Shown piece by piece: positions 31,217-44,772 of a DNA stretch of 64,000 nucleotides. The translations under genes and the position numbers were made by a program. Below the pieces are notes generated by a model, which was not told where the DNA came from, did no database searches, and saw only the letters and a list, made by a program, of their open reading frames with translations. Position 1 is the first letter of the stretch. Every line of letters begins with the position of its first letter. Origin of the DNA: Neocallimastix lanati (nom. inval.) (taxonomy: Eukaryota > Neocallimastigomycota > Neocallimastigomycetes > Neocallimastigales > Neocallimastigaceae); assembly GCA_016946835.1 (NCBI GenBank), contig JACVTC010000043.1:853501-917500 (forward strand), read 5' to 3'.

Positions 31217-31499
31217 TAAGATATATTATATTCATGGATTTTTATTCAATATTTAAAATGAGATTTGATTATTTATTATATTTTTTTTTTTATAATTTTA
31301 GAAAATTTTAAAAATATTTTTGTCATTTAGTAATCTCTATAGATAAGAATTATAAAAAATATCCTTTTTATTATATTTTTAAATAAGTTATCAATTTTCA
31401 TTAAATAGTAAGATAGTTATCGAAAAGTTAATAGGTTCATTCATCTTTAGTGTTTATTAATAGCTATTCAGTAAAATTAACTTTTACTAAAACTTCTTA

Positions 31500-31537
<38 letters not shown>

Positions 31538-32605
31538 ATCTACTTATAAATTGACATTATATAAAGATAGAATGATAATTGGTAATTGCTTATAATAAAA
31601 TATACCTATTTTATATATTAGTATATAAATTAAAAAATATAATTATATTTATTAATATAATAAAAAAGAAATAATATAAAAGTAAATAACTAAATACCAT
31701 TTTATTACAATAATTAATAATTTTGCATTGATATATAAATATCCTGGTTTTTTAAATGGTTCTGGTTTAAATACCATAATCTAGAAGATTATTTATATTT
31801 GTATTATAAAAAAATAATTAAAAAAAAATAAAAAAAAGTAATATAATAATAATAATAATAATAAATAATAATAATAATAATAATAATAAATAATAATAAT
31901 AATAATAATAATAAATAATAATAATAATAATAAATAATAATAATAATAATAATATTTTTATTATTACAATTATTTTTTTTTATTATCCGTAAAGTATTAT
32001 ATTAAATAAAATTACATATATATATATATATTTTTAATGTAATATCAAATATATATAATATATATTAATATATTTAATTTCTCCATAAAAATAATATAAT
32101 ATTATATTTTTAAATTTAAAATATAATATTGGTAAATTAAATAGAAAATAAATACAATAGTATTTGAATATATATATAATATATATTTGTTTTAAATAAT
32201 GATAATAATAATAAAAAAACAATTAGAAATATAATATATTATATTATATATAACAGTTAGTTCTAATATATTTCAACAATAGAATAAAATTTAACCTTTT
32301 TTTTTAAATAAAAAAAAAAAATAAATGACAGCCATCCTTTTTAATTACCAATATATTAGTAATATAAAGAAATTATATGTAAACTGTTTATAATAGTTAT
32401 GACATTCATCATTGGTTGAATATTTCTTTATTATTAAAAATTAAAAATTAAATTAATATTCTTAAACGTGAAGAGAGAAGTCAACTTGACATGAGTTATG
32501 ATCCATCGTTCTTCTAACCGATGGTGTTTTTCTTTTAAAAATAAAAAACTAAAAAAAAAAAAAAAAAAAAAAAAAAAGGTAAAAATATAGATTACCACTT
32601 TTTTT

Positions 32606-32712
32606 ATTCAAAAGATAATAGAATTATGGTTAAATTTTAAGTTAAAAAAAAAAGTAGTAATCTTTATTTTTAGCTTAAAATTTAATCATAGTTCTATTAT
32701 CTTTTGGATAAA
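32606..32712. repeat. Imperfect inverted repeat, arms about 38 bp
   Basis: The left arm (about 32606-32643) contains CAAAAGATAATAGAATTATG and GTTAAATTTTAAG. The right arm (about 32672-32712) is its reverse complement with two or three mismatches (CTTAAAATTTAATCATAG, TTCTATTATCTTTTG). The spacer (AAAAAAAGTAGTAATC) is itself complementary to the sequence just left of the left arm (GATTACCACTTTTTTT). It could be a small foldback element or a structured RNA. Confidence 0.7.
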
Positions 32713-33370
32713 AAAAAAAAAAAAAAAAAAAAAAAAAGATAATTATCATTTTATTAATAGAATTATTAATTAATTTTAATATAATAAATAATTAATATAA
32801 ATATATAAAATTTACTTTTCTTTCCAACAAAATTATATATTATTGAAAATTAAAAAATTAAAAAAATAAAAAAAATGAAAAAAAATAAAAAGATATAACA
32901 TATAATACATAATATTGCATTATACTAACTTTTTCTTTTAACAATAGAAATTAATAAAAGTTTCATAAAAAAAAGATTGAATGTCATAAATAATGTAATT
33001 CAGCTGAAGTTTCTTATATATTCTAAACATATATATATTTTTTTTCTTATTTTCTTTTTTTTCCTTTTTTCTTTTTTCTTTTCCATTTTTTTTTTTTTTT
33101 CTTCTTTTCTTTCAATTTTTATTTATTTTGAATTTTTAAGGCGGTATATTACATTTGAATCTAATATATTAAATATTTTTAATTAAAATTAATTGAAAAT
33201 GTTTAAAAAAAATTAAAATTTTAAATTTTTATATTAATTATTTAATTATTTTTTAATTTTTTTTTTTTTTTATTAATTTTTAATTTTATTTAAATATTTA
33301 AATTTCTCCTTTTATTTTTTTATTTTCTTTAATTTTTATATATTATATTTATTATTAAAGCAATTATTGT

Positions 33371-33401
<31 letters not shown>

Positions 33402-34179
33402 AAAATGAAAGTAAATTAAATTGAAAATTTAATTTAGAATCATAAAATAAACATTAATAGATTTAATTTATTAAAAGAAACTATTGAAAAAGAAAAAAAA
33501 ATATATATTTATATTTGAAGGTAATTGCTGATTTTATGTATAAATTTTGTTGAATTTTAAAATAATAGTTAACATTTTTTATATTATTAATATTTTCTAC
33601 TATAAGAAATTTAAATTTTATTATGTTTTTTTTTTTTTTTTTTTTAACTATTTTAAGAACAAAATAATAATAGTATAATGAAATAATATATATATTTTTA
33701 TAAGTTATAATAATATTGTATATATACTATACATTTATTTATTGAATATATTGTATAATTTCTTTTTTAGAATTACTAAAATTAAATAAATCAATATAGT
33801 ACAATTGATAAATAAAACTAACTTTTTTTAATTTTTTTTATATTTTTTAATTAGAATTTTAAAGAAAAATAACGAAATAACAAAACAAATTAACAAATTA
33901 ACAAATTTATAGATATATCAATAAGATGATAATATAATATTAAATTTATAAGTTCAAAAAAAAAAAAGTATTCTTATTAATATCTATTAAAATATAGGAA
34001 AACCTAACATAAATTTAATTTAATAATTTAAAATAATCAGTAATTTTTTTCCAAACATAAAAAAAAAAAAAAAAGAATTCCTTAATATTTGCATAAATAT
34101 ATTATAGAATAATTAAAAATTTTAGTAATAACATAATAATTAAATTATTTAAAATATAGAGTATAATTAAACAAAAAAA

Positions 34180-34962
34180 ATGACTTCTAATAATACTTGT
34201 GATCCTTTTGAAAAATTAAATGTAAGAATCAAGGGTGCTCCACGTTCATATACGATTATACATCATATTCTTTTTGAATTTACACCACGTGAACTTGCTC
34301 AAATGGAAAGAGTTTGTAAAAGTTGGAATAAAGCAATAAATTCAGATACTGAACTTTGGTGGAATAAATGGATGTCATTAGTATGGGGACAAAAAAATAT
34401 TATGGGAGCATTACCTCATCCAAAATTATCAGAACCTAACTTAAAGGAATTAGCTCTTCCTCAAAACTCATTAACATTCTTTGAATTAAATTCTTCTACT
34501 GTTGGTTTTGGTTCTGAAATGGATATGAATAGTGATAATATAAGTTACAGTAGTTCAGTAGTAACTTTAACAGATTTATCAACTAGTAGTGAAATCAATT
34601 ATATTGCTAAAAAAGCAAATAGTGTAAGTTCCTTAATTAAATCAAAGAAAATTTCAAGAGCTGAAAGAAAAAGAGGTGCAAAGGTATGGAAAAAGCTAAC
34701 TATTGAAGAATACCGTAAACAAGAAGTTCGTAATGTATTTATTAGTCTAGATGATGATGAATCTGATTCAGATGACACTGTCATAAATCAAGAAAAGACA
34801 TCAACAAGTAATGTTAGAGGTAAACTTACTACAGAAGAAAAGATTCAAGCTAGAGCCATGTATAAAAATAATAGAGCTAAACCAAAAAATAAAAATTCAT
34901 GGAAATTTTATTCAAATATATCAAAGGAATGGATAGCCTTTGAAGATTATTATTATGAATAA
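34180..34962 (+). CDS. F-box protein, 260 aa
   Basis: A single open frame. An F-box-like motif lies at about 26-64 (ILFEFTPRELAQMERVCKSW, then WWNKW), the hydrophobic-Pro/Arg-E-L-x-x-x-x-x-V-C-x-x-W pattern used to dock on SKP1 in SCF ubiquitin ligases. The rest carries no repeat-type substrate domain: a Ser/Thr-rich middle (about 105-150), a basic stretch with KKISRAERKRGAKVWKKL (about 155-178), an acidic SLDDDESDSDD cluster (about 188-200) and a C-terminal aromatic end (WKFYSNISKEWIAFEDYYYE). Its substrate is unknown. The start is the first ATG after a poly-A stretch, and no intron is needed. The short antisense frame at 34599-34784 is a shadow. Confidence 0.75.
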   Translation: MTSNNTCDPFEKLNVRIKGAPRSYTIIHHILFEFTPRELAQMERVCKSWNKAINSDTELWWNKWMSLVWGQKNIMGALPHPKLSEPNLKELALPQNSLTFFELNSSTVGFGSEMDMNSDNISYSSSVVTLTDLSTSSEINYIAKKANSVSSLIKSKKISRAERKRGAKVWKKLTIEEYRKQEVRNVFISLDDDESDSDDTVINQEKTSTSNVRGKLTTEEKIQARAMYKNNRAKPKNKNSWKFYSNISKEWIAFEDYYYE

Positions 34963-35070
34963 TTTTTTTTTTATATATATATATATTTTTTAATAAAAAA
35001 AAAAAATAATACTAATAATAAAAATTATTTAATGATAAAATATTAAAAATTATAAAAAACTATGAAATGC

Positions 35071-35103
<33 letters not shown>

Positions 35104-36340
35104 TTATATACTAAAATTATTAATATTATAGACTTTTTCATTAAATAATTAATTATATAACATATTAATATATGTAGTTATATAGTCATAATTATATAGA
35201 TATATATAACTATAGTAACTATAATAACTATAGTATATAATAGTATTTTTAATTTCATAATTTAATTTTTAATTTTAATTTTATTTTAATATTTTATTAT
35301 TTTTTTTTTATTTTATTTTATTTTATTTTTTATTTTTTTTTAAATTATTTATTAATACATAAGTTATTAATTATATTAAAATAATTTTAAAATACTTTTT
35401 TAACATATGAAGTTTAAATAGATATTTTTTTCTTTTTTATTCTCTCTTTTTATTTATTATATATTATTACTTTACTTATTTATTTATTTATTTATTTATA
35501 ATATATCCCTTAATAATTATATATTTATTCTAATTCTTCTTCTTATTATTATTATTATTATTTAAAATCTATGATATTTTTTGATCATAAAAAGTATCAT
35601 TTATTTATCAACATTTTATCATTTTAAATTCTTTTTTACTTATATATTATTATACATAAATTATTTATATATATAACGAAAAAGCACTACAAAAAAAAAA
35701 ATAAATAAATAAAATAAATGAAATGAATCAAATAAAATAATTCAAATAAGAAAAAATAAAAACATAAAAAAAAAATTAAAATAAAAATAAAAAATATATA
35801 TATAAAAAGAATAAAAACATATAAAAAATTTTTAAAAATTAATAATAAAATAAATAATAAAATTAAAAATTAAATCATATAAACATAAAATTTTTCCTTT
35901 TATTTTTATTTAAAAGATAAAAAATATATATTAATTTTATAATTATGAATTCGTTTAAAAATCTAAAAATATGAATTTTTTAAAAATTTCTAATATTATA
36001 TTTTAAATAAATATATTTTATTATTGAAGAAAAAAAAATTCTTTTTAAAAAGAATTTAAAAAAAATATCAATATTTACAATAATATGCAACAACAATAAA
36101 TAATAATAATAATAATAATAATAAATAATAATAATAATAATATTAATATTAATATTAATATTAAAAAGAAAATTATGAATATCAAAATAGCTAAAAAAAA
36201 TAATAATTGAACCTAAATTTAAATAAATATTTTTATATTAAAAAAAAAAATTAGTATATATATATATAAAAGATTAAAAATAAAAAAATATAAAAGAAAT
36301 AAAAGAAATAATAAAAAATAAAAATAAAAAAAAGTAATAG

Positions 36341-36393
<53 letters not shown>

Positions 36394-37310
36394 AAAATAA
36401 AAAATAAAAGTAAAAATAAAAAAAAAAAAAAAATAAAGAAAAAAAAAAATAAAAGTAAAAAAAAATTTAAAAATAAAAGAAAAAAATAAAAAATAAAATA
36501 ATGAAAATAAGATAGAATTAAAAGAAATTTAATAAAAGTATATATAAATAATAAAAAAAAGAATAAAAATAATATTTAAAAATTATTTAATATTAAAAAT
36601 GATATATATAATAAAAATAAAAATTTTGTGTGAAGTGTATTTAATTTATAAATTTTATAAATTATCTTGCTACTTATATATATATATAATAATAATAATA
36701 ATAATAAAAGATGAAAGTATTATTGCTAATAAAATATAAATATCTTAATATCTTAATTATTTAATATTTATAATATTTTCAAGTTTTTTCTTTTTCTTTT
36801 TTTTTTTTTATTTTACTTCAAAAAAAAAAAAAAAAAAAAAAAAAAGCATTAATACACTACAATATAGTAATTAGACATTTTTTTTTAATTAATATTTTAT
36901 TTATTATAATTTAATATACTGTAAAATATTTTTATAATATATTAAATTATATATTTTATTATATAAATAAATTATCTATAAAAAATCCATCAATAAAATT
37001 TAAGAGATAGATTTCATTGTCCCAATACTCTCTCTATATAGTTTTTACTTTTTTTTTTTTTTTTTTATAATTTTTAGGAATTGCAAAGAAATTAAATAAA
37101 TTCAAAAATCAATTATAAAATAAACTATACATTTCAATTTTATTAAAGATTAATAGTTTTATTTTTTCTTTTATTTTTATTTATTTTATAATTATTTTAA
37201 TTTAATATTTCTTTATTTCTTTTTTTTTTTCTTTTTTTTTTTTCTTTTTAATATTTTTATTTTCCTTTTTTTTATATATATATAATAAAAAAAAAAAAAA
37301 AAAAAAAAAA
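34963..37310. other. AT-rich intergenic region between F-box and primase genes
   Basis: Long poly-A (35072-35101, 36342-36391, 36820-36845), AAT arrays (36101-36165) and TTTA units. No readable gene. The region just before 37311 has pyrimidine runs and a poly-A run abutting the start codon. Confidence 0.7.
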
Positions 37311-39131
37311 ATGAAAAATTCAAGTAAATCATTTAAAAGCGATTATCATGAATTTGATATAATTCCAGAATATCCGTATTCTTTAAATTTTTATACAAAA
37401 AAACCAGAAGAAGAAATAGGATTATCAGAATTTAAAGCACTTGCCTTAAAGCGTTGGCATCTTTTAAAAGATATAGAAAGTGTACAAGTTCAAAATAGTG
37501 TATATTCAGAAAATGAAAATAATTTATTTGAAATTATTCAAAAAAAAAACCCTTTACCTCTAAATGTATCAGGTGATGGTTCTGGTGTTACTCCAGAAAT
37601 AATGTATTATCAAAGAAGAGAAGATCTTATTAGCCATTATATTTTGAGATTAGCTTATTGTGAACAAGAAGATAAAAAAGAGTGGTTTATCAATCAAGAA
37701 TGTAATCTCTTCAAAATGCGATGGGAAAGAAATAAAAATAATTATGAAAAAAAAGAATTTCTTAAAACATTGAATTTACCAATGGAAGTTGTAAGTGAGG
37801 AAGAAAAATATAAATTAAAAGATGGTTTGTTGAAAGTATTAATTCTAACGGAAAAAATGAAACAATTGTTTCAAAAAAAAAAAAAAAAAACAAATATAAT
37901 TAAAAATGCTGAATATTATGAAGATATGTTTAATAATGAAACATATTATAAGGTAGAGTATTGATTATACTAATGAGAATTAATTTTATTATGTTTATAT
38001 ATATAAACCTATAAGTTTTATTTTTATTTTTATTTTTTTATTTTATTTATATTAATACTATACTATTTTATAATACTTAATTTTTTATTATTTTTTTTTA
38101 TATTAAATTATATTTTTATTTTTATTTATTTTTCTTTTTCTTTTCTTTTCTTTTTTTTTTTCTTTTTTTCATAAAAAAATAATTATTTAAAAACTAATTT
38201 ATTTATTGTTATAATTTTTTTTATTTTCTTTTCAATAATTATTATAATAAAGATACCTTTTGAAGTTGTTACGGATTTAGTTCAAAATCGTACTGTTTTT
38301 ATTAAAAAAGGAAATGCCTATGTTCCTTTATCTAATCAAATATCTGTTATTATTAATGAATTTAGGCAAAATTTAAAAAGATCACTTGATTATTTAGGTG
38401 AAAACTTTTCAAAGATGAAAATTAAAGAAGATGAACGGTTATACTCTATCATTAAAAAGATTGCTGACAATAACGTATATGAAACATATAAACCATCAAA
38501 TAATGGTGAAATAAAATATCAAGATATACCTAGAATAGCTCAATATTTCCCATTATGTATGAAGCGTTTACAAGATGAATTAGTTATTAATAGCCACTTA
38601 AGACATGGGGGAAGAATGCAATATGGTTTATTCTTAAAAGGTATTAATTTACCATTGGATGAATCCCTAAAGTTTTGGAGGCATGCGTTTAATAAAATGA
38701 CAGAAGATCAATTTCAAAAAGGATATGCATATAATATTCGTCATAACTATGGTAAAGAAGGTAAACGTGCCGATTATCGACCATACAGTTGTAATAAAAT
38801 TATTATGGGTAATCCTCCATCAACAGGTGAATATCATGGCTGTCCATTTAGACATTCCCCTATTGAAGTTCTTGAAGTTATGCTTAGAAAACGTGGCATT
38901 AAAGAGAGCACTATTACTCAAATTATTGCCTTTACTAGATCACAACATTATCAGTTGGCTTGTAGAGCAATGTTAGAAGAAGTTAGTGGTATTAGTGCAG
39001 TAAAATTGGAAAATATTTCTTATCCTAATGATTACTTTAATCAATGCTATCCTGGAAGTGAAATATATAAAAATTTAATTAAAGCATCAAATCAAGAAGA
39101 TACCCAAAATATTGATGAAATGGAATTTTAA
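37311..39131 (+). CDS. PRI2: DNA primase large subunit, two exons, 506 aa
   Basis: Exon 1 is 37311-37952 and exon 2 is 38253-39131; joining after TYYK gives KIPFEVVTDLV, as in the family, and a 506-aa product (human PRIM2 is 509 aa). The C-terminal iron-sulfur domain is complete: cysteines at about 316 (YFPLCMKRL), 394 (PYSCNKI), 411 (HGCPFRH) and 451 (QLACRAML). The last two spacings (17 and 40 residues) equal those between human C367, C384 and C424. Conserved blocks include HLRHGGRMQYGLFLKGINLP and WRHAFNKMT. With the small subunit it makes RNA primers for DNA polymerase alpha; the Fe-S domain is needed for initiation. Exon 1 contains an A-run of 18 bases encoding Lys, which is a slippage hazard. 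Adding 37953-37964 to the frame would end in a premature stop, supporting the splice. Confidence 0.95.
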
Positions 39132-39554
39132 TTTTTTTTTTTTTTTCATAAACTTTTTATTAATATTTTTATTTTATATATATATATATATATATTCATT
39201 TTTATTCTATTTTTCATTTTTATTCTATTTTAATTTTTTATTTTTAATTTCTTATTTTATATTTTATATTTAATACTATATATTTTATATTTTTTATTTT
39301 TATTTTTATTTTTATTTTTTTTTTATTTCTTATAGTTAATTTTAAATGTTAATTAAATTATTTAAATATATATGTATAAAAAAAAAAAAAAAAGCATATA
39401 AATAAACAATAATATTAAAGATGTTTTATTATTGATTAAACATTATATTATATTCTTCTTACTCTCTTATTAATAAGTATATATAAATAAATATATATAT
39501 ATATATTATATTTTATATTTTATATAAATCATGATAGAAATTTTATTTTGTTTT

Positions 39555-39585
<31 letters not shown>

Positions 39586-40934
39586 TTTATTTATCCTTTT
39601 ATTCATATATTCAATATCTTATAAAATAAATATATCTTTCAACCACATTTGAGAGAGTCTCCTTTATAATTATTAGACATTTGTCCAACATCAAATTAGT
39701 AATGTAAACACTATTATTACAGATATGAATAATATAGAATCAAGTACTGATTCAGATAGTCGTCGTAAAGAAGTGTATCCTATTAAAAATATAAATGATT
39801 TGTAACAATAGTGATAGTGTAATAGTGTTGTTAATAAGACATAAAAAGTATTGATAGGTGTGTGAAATAGGAATATTAATATCAGTGATTGTGAAAATGA
39901 AAGTCATCATTACTAATAGTGTAGAGAATGTTAGTGAATAGGTCAAATGGTGGTGATAATCATGTTAATATTAGTGATTTTTCTAAATAATGAGGGTGGT
40001 AAATGTATATGTGAGGGAGGGAGTACCAAGTCTTCTTTCTCGATTTTATATTTTTGTGGGGTAGTTTTTTAAAATTAATGTAAAAAAAAAAAATAAAAAA
40101 AAAAAAAAAAAAAAATTTTAAAATAAACATTGTTATAAAGTTTATTCCTAGTCTAAAAAAACTATCATTATTTTTTTTTCTATTTTCAAAATTATTAATA
40201 ATAAAATTTCTAGAAATATGTTGTTATTAAAAAAAAAAAAAAAAAAAAAAACATCCGTCTTAAATCTAATTATTTTTGGATTCAATATTCATAAGATAAT
40301 AAATAAATCTTTTAATTTTCAATAGAAAATTTTGAAATTTGGGTTAATAAAAGAAAAAATTTCAATAAAAAAAAAATTGCTTAATTAGAATTCTAGAATT
40401 TTAAGGAAAATACATGAAAAGTAATAAATTCCAATCTTTAACATTTTATTTATTTAATCATTTCTTATTGATATTTTAAATATCCATATCCATTTATATT
40501 TATTATTATTATTTTTTTTTTTTTTTTTCAATTTCCGATTCAATTTATATTTACCTTCTTCTCATTGTATTATGAAATGAATTTAATATCTATCATAGAC
40601 AGTGTTGGATTTTTTTATACTAATTGTGATAAATGTATTGTCAATAATAAAAACAATACAAAAAAATTACAGAGAAAAGAATTTATTAATGATACTGATT
40701 GAATTATTCTTAATAATGAAATTAAATGAATGAACTTCCTTTATTTTATTTTATTTTATTTTTTTTTTTTTTTTTTTTTTTGGAAAAAAAAAAATAATAA
40801 TAAAATAATATTTGACAATAATAAATATATAAATTTTAAAATTAAAATGACCTACTCAACTTATTTTATTTTCTCTTTTTATAAAAATTTCATTGACTTT
40901 ATATTTCAATTCCAGTAAAAAAGGATATCATAGA

Positions 40935-40977
<43 letters not shown>

Positions 40978-41777
40978 TAATTAAATTAAACCAAATATAT
41001 TCATTCTAGATAATTTTTTCAATTTTACCAGAACGTATAGGTAATTTGATTTATAAGCACTAAGTTTTCTTTCCTTAAACAGTAAGATTTATATAAATAT
41101 ACCCTATTATTACAATTGAGAAACTGGAATTTTTACTAATGATGATACACCTATCCATGTAAAAAAAATAAAAATGGTTTATCATTTATTCATTTGAGAT
41201 TTAAATTCTTCTAAATTTCTTAATATTAATTAATAGACTTTTCATTTTGTTTATAAGTATAAGAGATGAAAAGTTTCAACCTGTTCTTTTCTTTTCATAT
41301 ATCAATCTTAAAAAATTATAATTAAAAATAAATAAATAAATTTATATATAATATATACTCTTTCTTAAGGGGGCTTTTAATTTTATATAAGGTATATTTC
41401 AATACTGAGAAGGAACAAGGTAATAATTTTTATATCATAATCATTTAATGTAGTTATATATGAAATATGGACCATAGACTATCAACTTATTTTTTAATAA
41501 ATGATATAGTATGAAATCCTTTCAAAGACAAGAAAATTATGTTTATATTTTTATGACAAAGAAAAAGAAAAATTATTACTGTGAGTGAATCCATTTAGTA
41601 CATTAAATCCAAATTACTAAGGAAAAAACAGATATCCAATTGCATTATAGTCTCCGTTTGAGTAAGAATAAAGCAGATTACCTCTTTATATATTAATAAT
41701 AAAAATTAGTAAATTTATAGAAATTTCTTAAAAGATATTTATTAATTATTTCATTATAAGAGTAATTCAATTATTAC

Positions 41778-41813
<36 letters not shown>

Positions 41814-44660
41814 TATTCGAATAGAATAAGAAGATAGAAATACATTTATTATATATATTTTAATAAAATATATTTTTTTATTTTTTGTTTTAGTTTTTTT
41901 TTAATTTAACATTATTCTATAAATATAAAAAAACGGTACGTTTTTATTTTTTTTTTTTTAATTTATAATTTTAATTTTCCATATTTATATTTTCCTTGTA
42001 TATATAAATGCGGTTTATTTATTTTTCTTGTTTTAATTAATCTAAAATTATTATAATAAATATATACATCCATTTATGGTTTTATTAAATAATTTAAATT
42101 TTCTTTTTTGAACATTTGTATTTTATTTTATTTTATTGGTTAAAATTTAATTTATAACTATAATGATAAAAGATAATTTAATACATTTTTAATATATTTA
42201 TTAGATAAAGTTTAATTTATAATAAATATATTAATCTAAAATTTAAATTGTAAAAGATAAATATAAAATTTTTATGTAAAAAATGTTAATGGCATTAATC
42301 CATAAAATAAAATATCTATATTTTAGAGATTTTTATTATATTATAAATCATATAAATACCATATATCGTTCAATACTACTTATAATAAACTTATAATAAA
42401 TTAATAATTTTAATGGAAATAGTTTTTTTTTTTTTTTTAAAAAATAAAAAAGAGTAAATAAGGAATTAACAGTTAAAACAGGCAAAGAGTAACAACAATG
42501 ATAATAAAAATAACAATTAATAATAATAATAATGATAATTAATCATTATAAACAATTTATAGAAATAATAATAATGATAATTTAATTCTAATAAATATAA
42601 TTTATTTAATAAAACATTAAATTATAAATAAAATTAATGAGTATTTTTTATATTTATTCCATACTTAAAAAATTATATTTATTAGTGGGAATAAGTTATA
42701 ATTAACACTGACAGAGTTTTTATATTAAAAACAAAAGATTTTTTAATAATGAAAATTATTTTTTATGCGTATTAGTTTTTTCTTCGACCTTTATTTTTTT
42801 ATTTTTTTTTTTATTTAATAATTTCTTTAATTATATTTCTTTATAAGTTATTAATCAATATTATTCTTTATTCTTTATTCTCTATTTTTTATTATATATT
42901 ATATATTATATATATTTTTATTATATATTATATTAGTATTATATATAATAAATTTCTTTTGTTTTTTTTTATTTTTTATTATATGTTATATATACTTTTA
43001 TTATATATTATATATAATATATTATTATATATAATAAATTTCTTTTTGTTATTTTATTTTTTATAATATATAATATAAAATATATATTATTATACATAAT
43101 AAATTTCTTTTTGAAGTGTAAATTTTATTCATTTATTTATTATCCTTGTATAACATATTTAAACTAAAATATATTTATTAATTATTCAATTTATATTAAT
43201 AAGTAAATATTATATATATTGTATTATATATCAATTAAATATTTTCTATGTATTGAAAGTATTAATTATTATTATAAAAAAATTTTTTTTTTAGATGTGA
43301 ATTATACATGTTTTTGTACCATCAAAAAAAAAATATATATAATATTGTAATATATTATTATTATAAAGAACAATATAATCAAAATATATATTATGTAATT
43401 GTATATATTAATGTAATATTATGAAAATAATATAAAAGTCTAATCACATCAAATATATTAAAATTAATTATTTAAATAGTTTTAATTATAAATCAATCCA
43501 TAAATTAGATTATAAAACAATTAAATTAAATATAAATAAAAAAAAAAAAATAAATTAAAAATAAACAGTTTCATTCTAATAAGTAAATTCATATATATAT
43601 ATATATGTAAATGAAAAGAATACTTTTAAAAAATATTTAAAAACAATTAAAGCTTTGTTTTTTTTTTTTTTTTTTTTATTTAAAAAAAAAAAAAAAAAAA
43701 AAGTAGTAAATAAAAAAAAAAATTATTAATTAATAAAATAAAATAAAAAGTAATAATTATAAAAAAAAAAAAAAAATAAAAAATAAAAAAGAATAAAAAT
43801 AAAAAAGAATAAAAATAAAAAAGAATAAAAATAAAAAAGAATAAAAATAAAAATTAAAATATTAATGTATTAAATAACAATTTAATAAAATTTAAATAAT
43901 ATTCTAATTTATAAATTTTAACTTCAAAATAGATGTTCGAATATTAATTAAAGATCATTTTAAAAAAATATTAATAATTTTCAAATTTAATTATCAATTT
44001 ATGTGAATAAAATATTTTTTTTTAAATATAATTTTTCAAATCTATATTTTTATGTTTATATAATTTTTAATACCTTCAAACGATATTTTGAATTGGGTAA
44101 TCAAAAAAAATAAAATAAAATAAAATAAAACAAAATAAAAATAATCATTAATAGATGTAATATTTTTTTTTTTTTTTTTCTTTTTTGGAAAAGAAGTTAA
44201 ATAAATAAATAAAAGTTATATAAAAGCAATATAAAGAAATTAAAAAAAAATACATTATAAAGAAATAATCACTATTAAACAACAATAATAATACCAATAA
44301 TAATAATAATAATTAAAATAATAAAAATTTGGAAAATTTGAAAAAACCAAAAAGAAAAGAATAAATAGCTATCTTATATATAAACAATTAACCTCATTCC
44401 ATAAATATTTGTATATAAACAATTCAATATAATAAATTATTTGTGCTATATATATATGCATGTTAAACAAAATAAAAAGTATACATATAAACTAATTGGA
44501 TATATTATAATTTAAAAAAAGTAACATAAAGTGAAAATATAAAAAAAAAAATAGTATAATATTTTATTATATTTTAAATAATAACAAATTTTAAGAAAGA
44601 TTAATAACCCATTAAATTTAAAAGTATATCTATAATTATTAATGTGTGTATTAACATTTT

Positions 44661-44693
<33 letters not shown>

Positions 44694-44772
44694 GAAGTTA
44701 TATGTTATACTAATATATTTTAATATGTGTTATATATATAATATCAAAGTTTAATAATTAGATAAAAAAAAA
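39132..44772. other. AT-rich region with decayed coding-like islands
   Basis: No intact gene. Islands of higher complexity occur at 39640-40065, 40560-40710 and 40990-41700. The remainder is poly-A/T, AAT arrays (40935-40977, 41778-41812), a 16-bp AATAAAAATAAAAAAG repeat (43785-43852) and a repeat near 42880-43115 sharing AATAAATTTCTTTT. Confidence 0.6.
39725..40075 (+). pseudogene. Decayed coding-like island
   Basis: An ATG at 39725 opens a 26-codon frame (MNNIESSTDSDSRRKEVY and so on) that stops at 39803-39805. Related codon-like text rich in Ser/Asp/Asn continues in shifting frames (for example NISDCENES near 39876) to a relatively G-rich stretch at 40005-40070. No family recognised. It reads like a gene eroded by indels and substitutions. 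Confidence 0.3.

Larger units (their letters stand above)
27540..34179. other. AT-rich intergenic region with minisatellites
   Basis: No gene found. It contains very long poly-A runs (28578-28628, 29443-29490, 30378-30406), poly-T (31503-31534), the 36-bp minisatellite at 30755-31215, AAT/AAAT arrays (31848-31952) and a large inverted repeat at 32606-32712. Short open frames at 32034-32222 and 32977-33186 are low-complexity Phe/Ile/Tyr runs and are not credible genes. Confidence 0.7.

Noticed and set aside
34599-34784. A minus-strand 61-codon frame
   Set aside because: It is a shadow within the F-box gene.
38725-38976. A second + strand frame of 83 codons
   Set aside because: It lies in another frame inside the primase Fe-S domain exon; the conserved cysteines are in the main frame.
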